Of a DNA stretch of 59,478 nucleotides, positions 35,231-43,375 are shown one piece after another; the stretch's first letter is position 1, and the number at the start of each line of letters is the position of its first letter. A program made the position numbers and the translations under genes. The DNA comes from Bacteroidales bacterium. GTDB taxonomy: Bacteria > Bacteroidota > Bacteroidia > Bacteroidales > FEN-979. A model generated the notes under the pieces. That model searched no databases, was not told where the DNA came from, and saw only the letters and a program-made list of their open reading frames with translations. The stretch lies in contig JANXZO010000013.1 of the NCBI GenBank assembly GCA_025355465.1, positions 1-59,478 on the forward strand, written 5' to 3'.

Positions 35231-36354
35231 CGCACGGGTTTTCGGAAAATATTGGATAACATGATTCCGGCATTAAGCAGCAATAAGATCACTTCATAAA
35301 CCGGAATTAAAGGTATCAAATCTTTTTCATTCAATTGCCTCAGGCACCTCGAAATTACCACATACTGCGTCGAAGCCCGGATGATAAAGAGTCCGATCAC
35401 GGCGAAAACCGAGATATTCAATCCAAGTAACATGATCGTCAACAGATAATAGGTGATCAGACTAAGGGAATAGAAGCCAAGCAGGAATTTATGCAGGAGG
35501 CGGTAATGCGTGGCGGTAGAAAGGTGCCGTCTTTTCTGGGTAATCCACTTGCCAAAAGTCTGTTTCGGATCCGAAAATGTATAGCTGTCGGGATGGGTCA
35601 TGATGGCCGTATTTCGACGGTTGGCCACGCGATTTACAAACAGGTCGTCGTCGCCGGAATGAATCCGGTAGTGCGAGATGAACCCTTTGTGCCGGTAAAA
35701 AAGCTGCTTGATATAGGAGAGATTCCTGCCGACCCCCATGTAAGGGATCCCTACCAGCGCATAGGAAAGGTATTGAACGGCAATATGCACTGTATCGTAG
35801 CGGATCAGTTTATTAACCATCCCTTTAACCCGGTTGTATGAACCGTATCCAAGCACTATTTCGGTCTTGGAAGTGTACGCCGATTGCATCAGGCTTACCC
35901 AGTTCTTTGAAGCCGGTCTGCAGTCAGCATCGGTCAGCAAAACAATGTCATACATCGCTGATTTAATTCCGATCGACAACGGAAACTTCTTTCCGCTGAA
36001 AAAATTCAGATCCTCCCGGATGGTAAGACTTCTCAAATGCGGATATTTTTCACCCAGCCTGCTGAGTAAAAAGTGCGTATCATCATCCGAGGCATGGTTG
36101 ACCACCAGAACCTCATATTCCGGGTAATCCTGTTCCAGAAACAATGGCAGACTTTCCTTGAGATGGTGATATTCATTATGCGCACAAATCACGACAGAAA
36201 CCCCCGATTTTTTTGAATTTACCGGCGGGGTCCGATGACGTCCAAGTCGCCAGAAAAAGCCCCAGTAAAAGATGATCTGGAGTAGAAATGCAATGGCAAG
36301 AACAGCCAAAAGTACAAGCGGAATAAAACGCGTATCGATCAAATTATCAATCAT
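35221..36354 (-). CDS. Membrane glycosyltransferase family 2
   Basis: A 377-aa inner-membrane GT2 enzyme. An N-terminal membrane helix (LVLLAVLAIAFLLQIIFYWGF) precedes the GT-A domain with VSVVICAHNEYHHL, the DxD-like LLTDADCRP and a GDDDLFVNRVA acceptor-side motif. Two or three C-terminal helices follow. It would use a nucleotide sugar to build a surface glycan; the product is not predictable. A -7 box at 36381-36388 supports the ATG at 36354. Confidence 0.88.
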   Translation of the reverse strand: MIDNLIDTRFIPLVLLAVLAIAFLLQIIFYWGFFWRLGRHRTPPVNSKKSGVSVVICAHNEYHHLKESLPLFLEQDYPEYEVLVVNHASDDDTHFLLSRLGEKYPHLRSLTIREDLNFFSGKKFPLSIGIKSAMYDIVLLTDADCRPASKNWVSLMQSAYTSKTEIVLGYGSYNRVKGMVNKLIRYDTVHIAVQYLSYALVGIPYMGVGRNLSYIKQLFYRHKGFISHYRIHSGDDDLFVNRVANRRNTAIMTHPDSYTFSDPKQTFGKWITQKRRHLSTATHYRLLHKFLLGFYSLSLITYYLLTIMLLGLNISVFAVIGLFIIRASTQYVVISRCLRQLNEKDLIPLIPVYEVILLLLNAGIMLSNIFRKPVRWK

Positions 36355-36380
36355 TTATCATCATTTATCAGGAGTGGTGG

Positions 36381-36388
36381 CAAAGTTA
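36381..36388 (-). promoter_or_regulatory. Putative -7 box for the GT2/ECF operon
   Basis: Reads TAACTTTG on the minus strand, matching TAnnTTTG, 26 nt upstream of the GT2 start. Confidence 0.45.
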
Positions 36389-36410
36389 TTCAATATCGGT
36401 GAATAAAAGC

Positions 36411-36418
36411 TACCTTTG
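36411..36418 (+). promoter_or_regulatory. Putative -7 box for tgt
   Basis: TACCTTTG matches TAnnTTTG, 11 nt before the tgt ATG, giving a very short leader. It is divergent from the GT2 promoter. Confidence 0.45.
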
Positions 36419-36429
36419 TCAACAATTTG

Positions 36430-37560
36430 ATGAAATTCTTTGTCTCTCACCGCGATAATCAAACCTCTGCACGGGCAGGGGTTCTCGAAACCGATCATGG
36501 GCTGATCGAAACCCCGATCTTCATGCCTGTAGGTACGGCGGGTGCCGTAAAGGCGCTCCACGTGAGAGAGCTGCACGACGATGTGAAGGCTCAGATCATG
36601 CTGAGTAACACCTATCATCTTTACCTTCGACCGGGGGTAAATATTGTTTCCAGGGCTGGCGGACTTCATAAATTCAACGGATGGGACAAGCCAATACTTA
36701 CCGACAGCGGCGGGTACCAGATCTATTCGTTGGGGGCCATGCGTAAGTTCACTGATGACGGAGTGATCTTTCAGTCGCATATCGACGGTTCAAAGCACAC
36801 ATTCACCCCTGAAAAAGCCATTGATGTGCAACGGGAACTCGGTGCCGACATTATCATGGCTTTCGATGAATGCACACCTTATCCCTGCGATTACGCGTAT
36901 GCCAGAAAGTCGATGAAGCGCACCCACCAGTGGTTGAAGCGTTGTGTAGACCATTACAAGGTCACCGAATGCCCCCATGGTTATTCGCAGGCGCTCTTTC
37001 CCATTGTTCAGGGAAGTGTTTACCCCGACCTCCGCATGGAATCAGCGAGGTACATCTCAGAAATGGAAGCCCGGGGGAATGCCATCGGCGGACTTTCGGT
37101 TGGCGAGCCTGCTGAAATGATGTATGAAATGACGGAGCAGGTTTGCGGAATCCTTCCGGCCGACAAGCCACGTTATCTGATGGGCGTTGGCACACCGGCA
37201 AATATTCTCGAGAGCATTGCGCTTGGGATCGACATGTTCGACTGTGTGATGCCAACCCGCAACGGCAGGAATGGTATGCTATTCACCCGCAACGGGATCA
37301 TCAATATTAAAAACGAGAAATGGAAGGACGACTTCTCTCCACTGGAACCGGAGGGAGATGTTTTCGCAGACACACAATATTCAAAAGCATTTGTGCGTCA
37401 TTTATATGTGGCGGGGGAGATGCTTGCAGCCATGATCGCTACGGTACACAACCTTGGGTTTTACCTGTGGCTCATGAAGGAATCACGGCGACAGATTGAG
37501 TCAGGAACATTCGGTCCGTGGAAAAAAACCATGGTTAAACAGCTCATGCAGCGTCTGTAA
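36430..37560 (+). CDS. tgt: tRNA-guanine transglycosylase
   Basis: A 376-aa enzyme that exchanges guanine-34 for preQ1 in Asp/Asn/His/Tyr tRNAs. The substrate and catalytic motifs are intact: SNTYHLYLRPG, LTDSGGYQIYSL, FDECTPYP, IGGLSVGEP, MGVGTPANI and the nucleophile Asp in DMFDCVMPTRNGRNG. The usual zinc site (CxCxxC plus a later His) is absent. The equivalent stretch reads PEGDVFADTQYSKAFVRHL. Loss of these cysteines may be a lineage trait. lptG starts 12 bp downstream. Confidence 0.93.
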   Translation: MKFFVSHRDNQTSARAGVLETDHGLIETPIFMPVGTAGAVKALHVRELHDDVKAQIMLSNTYHLYLRPGVNIVSRAGGLHKFNGWDKPILTDSGGYQIYSLGAMRKFTDDGVIFQSHIDGSKHTFTPEKAIDVQRELGADIIMAFDECTPYPCDYAYARKSMKRTHQWLKRCVDHYKVTECPHGYSQALFPIVQGSVYPDLRMESARYISEMEARGNAIGGLSVGEPAEMMYEMTEQVCGILPADKPRYLMGVGTPANILESIALGIDMFDCVMPTRNGRNGMLFTRNGIINIKNEKWKDDFSPLEPEGDVFADTQYSKAFVRHLYVAGEMLAAMIATVHNLGFYLWLMKESRRQIESGTFGPWKKTMVKQLMQRL

Positions 37561-37572
37561 ACGTAACACAGG

Positions 37573-38649
37573 ATGAAAACGATCGATTATTACATCATCA
37601 GAAAGTTTCTTGGCACCTTTTTCTTCACCCTGATCCTGTTGATTTTTATTGTGATCGTTTTCGATATTTCCGAAAAGATTGACGACTTTCTTAAACGGGA
37701 TGCCCCGCTTCACGCAATCATTTTCTCGTATTATTTCAACTTCGTACCCTATTTCATTAACCTGTTCAGCTACCTTCTGACCTTTATCGCTGTAATCTTT
37801 TTTACCTCACGGATGGCCTCCGATTCCGAAATAATCGCCATCCTGAGCAGCGGAATCAGTTTCAGGCGAATGCTGCTCCCCTACTTCGTTTCTGCAGCAG
37901 TACTCGGCCTCCTCTCCTTTTTTCTTGCCAATTTCCTGATACCCTTTACCAACCGCGGAATGCTCGATTTCGAAAAACAATACGTCAACGACCCGCGAGA
38001 GTTTACCGACCAGAATGTTCACAAACAGATTGCCCCCGGAACCTTTATCTACCTGGAGAATTTCAACCTCAAGACCGGAGTCGGTTGGAAATTCACATTG
38101 GAAAAGTTCGAAAACCGGCAGCTTATTTACAAACTTAAAGGTGAACGGATAGAATGGGACAGTGTTAAATCGTTCTGGAAGATCAGCAATTTTTTTGTCA
38201 GAAGAGTAGACGGAATGAACGAATCTCTTGTGAAAGGAGAAAAACTTGACACGGTACTTCCCTTTAAACCTTCCGAATTTATGGAAGACATAGAAGAGGT
38301 GAAGGTCATGAACTACTTTACACTTCGGGAACATATCAAGAAAAAGGAGCTGCGAGGCGACCCGGATGTCACAAAGTATAAGGTGAAGAAGTATGAGCGT
38401 ATTGCAAACCCGTTTGCCACCATCATCCTTACGTTGATCGGTGTTGCCGTATCAAGCCGAAAAGTACGGGGCGGGATCGGATTTCATCTTGGGTTTGGGT
38501 TGGCGTTAACCTTCCTTTATATCCTCTTCATGCAGATTTCCACGGTTTTCGCTACGTTCGGCAACCTGCCTCCGCTTCTTGCAGTATGGCTTCCAAACAT
38601 TGTTTTCGGATTTATTGCGGTGGCACTTATCCGACTGGCGCCAAAATAG
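37573..38649 (+). CDS. LptF/LptG family LPS export permease
   Basis: A 358-aa inner-membrane permease of the YjgP/YjgQ family, part of the LptB2FG ATP-driven LPS extractor. Start motif MKTIDYYIIRKFLGTFFFTL, three N-terminal helices (about 12-32, 55-85, 100-120), a periplasmic beta-jellyroll domain (about 130-260), then three C-terminal helices (KYERIANPFATIILTLIGVAV). It works with the OstA-like and LptD proteins encoded at 6-12.6 kb. It is co-directional with tgt, 12 bp apart, and overlaps the convergent ispE by 23 bp. Confidence 0.88.
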   Translation: MKTIDYYIIRKFLGTFFFTLILLIFIVIVFDISEKIDDFLKRDAPLHAIIFSYYFNFVPYFINLFSYLLTFIAVIFFTSRMASDSEIIAILSSGISFRRMLLPYFVSAAVLGLLSFFLANFLIPFTNRGMLDFEKQYVNDPREFTDQNVHKQIAPGTFIYLENFNLKTGVGWKFTLEKFENRQLIYKLKGERIEWDSVKSFWKISNFFVRRVDGMNESLVKGEKLDTVLPFKPSEFMEDIEEVKVMNYFTLREHIKKKELRGDPDVTKYKVKKYERIANPFATIILTLIGVAVSSRKVRGGIGFHLGFGLALTFLYILFMQISTVFATFGNLPPLLAVWLPNIVFGFIAVALIRLAPK

Positions 38650-39490
38650 AAGGCAAAACTCCTTTCCAGAAGAAACATCCCGCGAAGCGGTTATCCATTG
38701 CAGGATTCTCTTTAAATATACCATACACCGCTGAGCCGCTTCCGGTCATCGAGGCATATATGGCTCCGGAGTCATAGAGTTTCTGCCTGATCTCTCCGAT
38801 TACAGGATATTTTTGCGATAACGGGGCTTCAAAATCATTCACCAGTTCACCCTTCCAGTCTTCCACAGGTTGGGTGATGATCTCGGCCAACGACCTGTCG
38901 GGCTGCTGTGGGGTTAGCATTTGGTAAGCTTCCGCCGTTGAAACATGTACATCAGGTTTGACAACGATGAGATGATAACCAGACAGACTGATATTGCAGG
39001 GAGAGAACTGGTCGCCTCTGCCATTGGCAAATACAGGTTTGTTTTGTATAAAAAAAGGACAATCGCTACCCAGTTTCCCAGCCAATAATTCCATTGCTCC
39101 AACGGTAAGGTTCAACCCGAATAAACGGTCAAGCAGTTTTATGGTAGCTGCACCGTCGGACGAACCTCCACCCAGTCCGGCACCCATTGGGATCATCTTA
39201 TGGAGATGAAGAAAAACACCTGAAATGGGAGGCAGGTTTGGAGATTTACTGCGCTCCTTCGCGCTTTTCAGCTCACCGACTGCCCGAAGGCAAAGATTTG
39301 ATTTAGCTTCACCGGGTATATTTAAGCCAGAGCAGGTAAATATTGTTTTGTTGGTTTTTGTTGGAACCGCTTCGAGGGCATCGCGCATCGGGATCGGGTA
39401 AAACACAGTTTCGATCTCATGGTAACCATCAGGACGAATTGCGGTAACACGCAGCCCGAGGTTTATTTTGGCATTGGGAAACAGGATCAT
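38627..39490 (-). CDS. ispE: 4-diphosphocytidyl-2-C-methyl-D-erythritol kinase
   Basis: A 287-aa GHMP kinase of the MEP isoprenoid pathway, phosphorylating CDP-ME. Key motifs are FPNAKINLGLRV at the N-terminus, the ATP-binding glycine loop IPMGAGLGGGSSDGAA (about 98-113) and the C-terminal MTGSGSAVYGIF. Length is standard. The start overlaps the upstream peroxidase gene by 4 bp, implying translational coupling on the minus strand. Confidence 0.95.
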   Translation of the reverse strand: MILFPNAKINLGLRVTAIRPDGYHEIETVFYPIPMRDALEAVPTKTNKTIFTCSGLNIPGEAKSNLCLRAVGELKSAKERSKSPNLPPISGVFLHLHKMIPMGAGLGGGSSDGAATIKLLDRLFGLNLTVGAMELLAGKLGSDCPFFIQNKPVFANGRGDQFSPCNISLSGYHLIVVKPDVHVSTAEAYQMLTPQQPDRSLAEIITQPVEDWKGELVNDFEAPLSQKYPVIGEIRQKLYDSGAIYASMTGSGSAVYGIFKENPAMDNRFAGCFFWKGVLPSILAPVG

Positions 39491-40647
39491 TCTCCAGGCA
39501 GTGTTGTCGGTCTCGAAAAGGCCGGGTTAGTTACAAAAACCGTATCCGTCAGGGTCAGCAAAAAGGCTTTCAAATCAGACAAATAAGCAGGTGTCAGGCG
39601 AATTCCACCCTGACCGAGATGGTGCATCAGCGGACTGACAGAAGGCGTGTTGACCAAGCCGGAGTTGTAGAATGTCAGCACCTCATCAAGGGTTTTAAAT
39701 CGTCCGTCGTGCATATATGGGGCCCTGAAAGCCAGATTTCGCAAGGTAGGCGCTTTGTAAGCTCCGATGTCAGACTCCTGCCCGGTCACAGAATACCGGT
39801 CGCGCGGGTCATTGAAAGAAGAATCCTTTGCATTATTGTAGAACAGGTTTGTGGTGAACAGCGGGTTCCCATCTCCGCCGTGACAATGAAAGCAATCAGC
39901 CCCCTGCTCCGTCATAAACAGCACATATCCATGTCGTTCAGCCTCATTCAGATTTTCCTCACCACGAAGGAATCTGTCAAATTTTGAATCCGACGAGATC
40001 AGTGTACGAACAAACTGGGCGATTGCCCTTCCCATATTTTTTACGGTGATCTTGTCGCTACCGAAAGCGCTTTTAAACATATTGGGGTACCCTTTTATCT
40101 TCCCGATCATCGCCTTGGAGCGGTTGGTATCGCTGTTCATCTCATGTGGTGCCATAATGGCCATGGCGGTAAGGTCTTCGAGCTGACGCATCCCCGGGTC
40201 GGGATTTGATTGGCTTATTTTTCCATTCCACAGGTAACCATGATTGCTCCACACCAGGTTGATCATCGGAAGCATGAAATGCGGGGTTAGTATCCCGGTC
40301 ACCCCGAATGGATGCCCCCCTTTGAACTTCGGATGATCGATCCCACAAACAAATGAATGTGACTGCAGGTGGCAGGTTGCGCAACTCATCATTGAATCCG
40401 GATCGCTTCTTCCGGAAATCCGTCCATCATAGAACAGGTAACGGCCCAGCTCTACCCCCTCAACGGTCATAGGGTTATCGGGCGGAATATTCAATAGGGT
40501 TGGAAAATATTTCGGGATGGTGATGGAATAAGGAGTGGGCTGGTAGGACTCCTCAACCGGCCCGCCTTTTTTGCAGGAAATCATAAAAAGCAAAGCCAGA
40601 AGCAGCAAGAGCCGTTGTGCAGGAATATAATCAGTATATCCTCTCAT
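39487..40647 (-). CDS. Di-haem cytochrome c peroxidase (MauG family) lipoprotein
   Basis: About 386 aa. A lipoprotein signal ends at FMISC. Two c-type haem motifs are present: SCATCHLQSH in the N-terminal half and DCFHCHGGDG in the C-terminal half, with a later conserved FRAPYMHDGRFKTLDEV. Such enzymes reduce hydrogen peroxide in the periplasm or oxidise protein residues. ATG 40647 (MRGYTDY) is chosen because upstream ATGs lie inside a short tandem repeat. Coupled to ispE by a 4-bp overlap. Confidence 0.9.
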   Translation of the reverse strand: MRGYTDYIPAQRLLLLLALLFMISCKKGGPVEESYQPTPYSITIPKYFPTLLNIPPDNPMTVEGVELGRYLFYDGRISGRSDPDSMMSCATCHLQSHSFVCGIDHPKFKGGHPFGVTGILTPHFMLPMINLVWSNHGYLWNGKISQSNPDPGMRQLEDLTAMAIMAPHEMNSDTNRSKAMIGKIKGYPNMFKSAFGSDKITVKNMGRAIAQFVRTLISSDSKFDRFLRGEENLNEAERHGYVLFMTEQGADCFHCHGGDGNPLFTTNLFYNNAKDSSFNDPRDRYSVTGQESDIGAYKAPTLRNLAFRAPYMHDGRFKTLDEVLTFYNSGLVNTPSVSPLMHHLGQGGIRLTPAYLSDLKAFLLTLTDTVFVTNPAFSRPTTLPGE

Positions 40648-40698
40648 TTGTGCATTCTTGCATTCGTTCATTTGTGCATTCGTTCATTTGTGCATTTG
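40644..40698. repeat. ATG-containing tandem repeat between ung and the peroxidase gene
   Basis: Three near-copies of a unit related to CATTTGTGCATTCGTT lie between the ung stop and the peroxidase start. On the minus strand each unit carries ATG codons, so translation could begin at several in-frame points upstream of 40647. Change of repeat number may vary the leader. Confidence 0.6.
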
Positions 40699-40700
40699 CT

Positions 40701-41378
40701 CTAGAGCTTCCAGTCTATTTCCTGAACATTCATCTGCCGGAGCAGATTGTTTATCTGCGAAAAATGCCTGCATCCCATGAACCCCCGGCTGGCGGAAAGT
40801 GGAGAAGGATGGGCTGCGGTAAGGATATGGTGACGGGAAGCATCTATGAGAGATTTCTTCGCCATTGCATAGTTACCCCAAAGCACAAAAATTACGGGTT
40901 CCCTGCCGGCCGAAAGGGCAGAAATTGCAGCATCGGTAAATATCTCCCAACCTTTGTTCTGGTGCGAACCGGCCTGATTTTCGCGAACGGTAAGGGTGGC
41001 ATTAAGCAGTAATACACCCTGGCCTGCCCATTTTTCCAGATTTCCGTTTCGGGGAGTTGAGATGCCAAGATCGCTGGCCAGTTCCTTGCAAATATTGAGT
41101 AACGACGGGGGTTTGGAAATGCCATCAGGAACTGAAAAACAGAGTCCGTGAGCCTGGCCATAGCCGTGGTAAGGATCCTGACCCAATATTACGACCTTCA
41201 CCTTTGCGAACGGAGTGAGATTGAATGCATTGAAAATTAATGATCCGGGTGGAAATACACGATATTTTGCTTTTTCCTCCACCAGGAACGACTTTAAAGA
41301 ATAAAAGTAAGGTTTGTCGAATTCCTTATCCAGGGCGGACTTCCAGCTATTTTCAAGACCGGGTGTCAACTTTTCCAT
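40701..41378 (-). CDS. ung: Uracil-DNA glycosylase (family 1)
   Basis: A 225-aa enzyme that removes uracil from DNA in base-excision repair. Diagnostic motifs are VVILGQDPYHGYGQAHGLCFSV with the catalytic Asp, the uracil-pocket LLLNATLTVRENQAGSH, and the minor-groove loop AAHPSPLSASRGF. Length is typical for UngA. It ends directly before a short tandem repeat, with the peroxidase and ispE genes on the same strand downstream. Confidence 0.96.
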   Translation of the reverse strand: MEKLTPGLENSWKSALDKEFDKPYFYSLKSFLVEEKAKYRVFPPGSLIFNAFNLTPFAKVKVVILGQDPYHGYGQAHGLCFSVPDGISKPPSLLNICKELASDLGISTPRNGNLEKWAGQGVLLLNATLTVRENQAGSHQNKGWEIFTDAAISALSAGREPVIFVLWGNYAMAKKSLIDASRHHILTAAHPSPLSASRGFMGCRHFSQINNLLRQMNVQEIDWKL

Positions 41379-41519
41379 AGTGAGTTATAAACACGACGGG
41401 CAGGGAAAAAATCCGGCCACGTTAATAACTTTACGCAATAAAACTTGATTTTATTTGTTCATGTACTTAACAACCATTAACTTTGCCCCTTAATTAAACG
41501 AAAACCGGGACCAAACATC

Positions 41520-41642
41520 ATGAAAAAAATTCTTTTTATCGTGCTAACCGTCATCGTTTTGGGAATCGTCACATCCTGTGCTTCGAACCAGCGTTGTGCT
41601 GCATACGGTGAAAAGCAAAGATACCAAATTGAACGTCGTTAA
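41520..41642 (+). CDS. Small lipoprotein (40 aa)
   Basis: A 40-codon frame starting ATGAAAAAA. It encodes a lipoprotein signal (ILFIVLTVIVLGIVTSC, lipobox with Cys20) and a short tail ending ASNQRCAAYGEKQRYQ. A strong rho-independent terminator follows 31 bp after the stop, which supports a real independent gene. Mini-lipoproteins of this shape occur in other Bacteroidota. No function is known. Confidence 0.7.
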   Translation: MKKILFIVLTVIVLGIVTSCASNQRCAAYGEKQRYQIERR

Positions 41643-41673
41643 CCGACATTGGTTATTCATTAAAACGTATTTT

Positions 41674-41708
41674 AAATGGGAGGCCACCACCTCCCATTTA
41701 TTTTTTTC
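41674..41708 (+). terminator. Rho-independent terminator after the small lipoprotein
   Basis: A perfect 10-bp stem, AAATGGGAGG (41674-41683) with CCTCCCATTT (41690-41699), a 6-nt loop and then a run of T. Confidence 0.92.
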
Positions 41709-41713
41709 TTTTG

Positions 41714-41721
41714 TACCTTTG
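41714..41721 (+). promoter_or_regulatory. Putative -7 box for the outer-membrane protein gene
   Basis: TACCTTTG matches TAnnTTTG, just after the terminator and 21 nt before ATG 41743. Confidence 0.5.
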
Positions 41722-41742
41722 TCCCATTCCGTTGACATCCCG

Positions 41743-42525
41743 ATGCAAAGAGTCTCATTTTTGTTCATTCTGATTGTGTTATTGGCATCCGGCCAGGCCG
41801 GATACGGACAATATGGTCCGGAGGAGACGGATACCATGCCCGATAACGTACTGCTTGAAAAGCAATGGAGTTTGGGAGCTCAACTCAACACCAATGGCTG
41901 GGGCTTGAAATTCCGCAAGGGTCATAATGTGACTGCCCTCCGTCAGTTCATGTGGGAGGTTGAATTTTCGACCTACAAATCCCCCAAAGAGGTACGTACT
42001 GTAAACCCCTATTTCTCTGATTCAAGGTCATATATTTACGGAAAGCTAAATTCCGTTTGGTTTATCCGTGGTGGGGTTGGACAACAGCATATACTTAACC
42101 GCAAACCGTATTGGGGCGGCGTGCAGGTAAGCTGGCTCTATTACGGAGGCTTCTCCCTTGGGATGGGCAAGCCAATGTACCTGTATATCATTCATTTCAA
42201 CAGTGGCTTCACGGATTATGAAATCTCCGAGGAGCGATATAACCCGGAAATTCATTTTACGGATAATATTTATGGCCGGGCCTCCTGGCTTTCGGGTTTT
42301 ACCAAACTGGGCCTCTACCCGGGGGCTTACGTAAAAACCGGACTGGATTTCGAATTTGGTGTCAGAAGCACCCGGATCAGCTCCCTTGAAGTTGGCGGAA
42401 TACTTGATTTTTCTCCCATTGGCATCCCGATTATGGCTTACAATCCTAAACAGAATTTTTTTCTGACGTTATACATTAGTGCGATGTTTGGAAAGAGATA
42501 CAACACCTATGGCAAGGGGAAATAG
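41743..42525 (+). CDS. Conserved outer-membrane-type protein, function unknown
   Basis: A 260-aa exported protein with a signal peptide (FLFILIVLLASGQAGYGQ). The rest has alternating aromatic strands (WSLGAQLNTNGWGLKFRKG, YWGGVQVSWLYYGGFSLG, FFLTLYISAMFGKR) typical of a small beta-barrel in the outer membrane. The start is ATG 41743; the frame is open further upstream but that stretch overlaps the terminator. No named family was recognised. Confidence 0.7.
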   Translation: MQRVSFLFILIVLLASGQAGYGQYGPEETDTMPDNVLLEKQWSLGAQLNTNGWGLKFRKGHNVTALRQFMWEVEFSTYKSPKEVRTVNPYFSDSRSYIYGKLNSVWFIRGGVGQQHILNRKPYWGGVQVSWLYYGGFSLGMGKPMYLYIIHFNSGFTDYEISEERYNPEIHFTDNIYGRASWLSGFTKLGLYPGAYVKTGLDFEFGVRSTRISSLEVGGILDFSPIGIPIMAYNPKQNFFLTLYISAMFGKRYNTYGKGK

Positions 42526-42539
42526 CCATTGGGTGATAT

Positions 42540-43283
42540 TCAGAGGATAATTTCTATCTCTTTGTGATTGAATGCCATTGATCCTTTGGCCCGTGTTTTA
42601 ATCAACAGACGGCCCAGGGCATCAACTCCTTCAAGGCGACCTTCAAACCGGATTTCCCCGGCCCTATATTCGCGCCAAACTCCATAGCCAAGCAGGGCTT
42701 CCCGATAATCTGTCTCGATCGCCTCATCGCCCTTTTCCAGAGAAGAATAACGATCACCGATACGGGAACAAACATCAGACAATGCCATGCGCAGATCGGT
42801 ATCCCGGCCAGTCACCTGTTTCAATGAAACCGGGTTTGGCAAACCGGGGAGAAACACCTCCTGATTAATGTTTATGCCGATCCCGATGATAGAGGAATCC
42901 AGAAAAGGGCTCATAATGCGGTGGGAGATCAGAATGCCGCCAAGTTTCCGGTTGTCGAGATAAATATCGTTAGGCCATTTGATGCACGAAACAGGATGCA
43001 TTATGCAGTACCTCCTGACATAATCCAGAATACCCAACGAGATGGCCTTGTTGAGCAGAAATTGCCGGTCGGGAGTAAGAAACCGGGGATGCAGGATGAT
43101 TGAGAAGGTGAGGTTCATTCCGGGTTCGCTGATCCAGCGGTTGTTATTCTGTCCCCGGCCACCGTATTGGTCGTGTGCCCAAACAACGGTTCCCTGGGCG
43201 ACCTGCTTTGTCTGGATCATCTCTGCAGCAAAGGCGTTCGTTGATTCCACCCGCTCCAGTTCAATAAGATGTTTACCGATCAT
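42540..43283 (-). CDS. birA: Biotin--[acetyl-CoA-carboxylase] ligase
   Basis: A 247-aa biotin-protein ligase that activates biotin and attaches it to the carrier protein. Motifs are VESTNAFAAEMI, the biotinyl-AMP loop YGGRGQNNNRW, IKWPNDIYLDNRKLGGIL and GIGININ. There is no N-terminal HTH, so it is the monofunctional type without a repressor role. It diverges from radC. Confidence 0.94.
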   Translation of the reverse strand: MIGKHLIELERVESTNAFAAEMIQTKQVAQGTVVWAHDQYGGRGQNNNRWISEPGMNLTFSIILHPRFLTPDRQFLLNKAISLGILDYVRRYCIMHPVSCIKWPNDIYLDNRKLGGILISHRIMSPFLDSSIIGIGININQEVFLPGLPNPVSLKQVTGRDTDLRMALSDVCSRIGDRYSSLEKGDEAIETDYREALLGYGVWREYRAGEIRFEGRLEGVDALGRLLIKTRAKGSMAFNHKEIEIIL

Positions 43284-43333
43284 GGTGCAATTTAATATGT
43301 TCAGCCGGATTCCGAAAATAAAAAGCCACCAGA

Positions 43334-43365
43334 GTTCACCTTTGGAGGTAAAATCCGATTAAGCA
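43334..43365 (+). promoter_or_regulatory. Bipartite upstream motif, radC copy
   Basis: GTTCACC (43334-43340), 14 nt, then CCGATTAAGCA (43355-43365), ending 10 nt before the radC ATG. The second box is identical to those before the sigma factor and the RAYT transposase; the first differs by one base and the spacer by one. Confidence 0.5.
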
Positions 43366-43375
43366 TAAAAATTCG

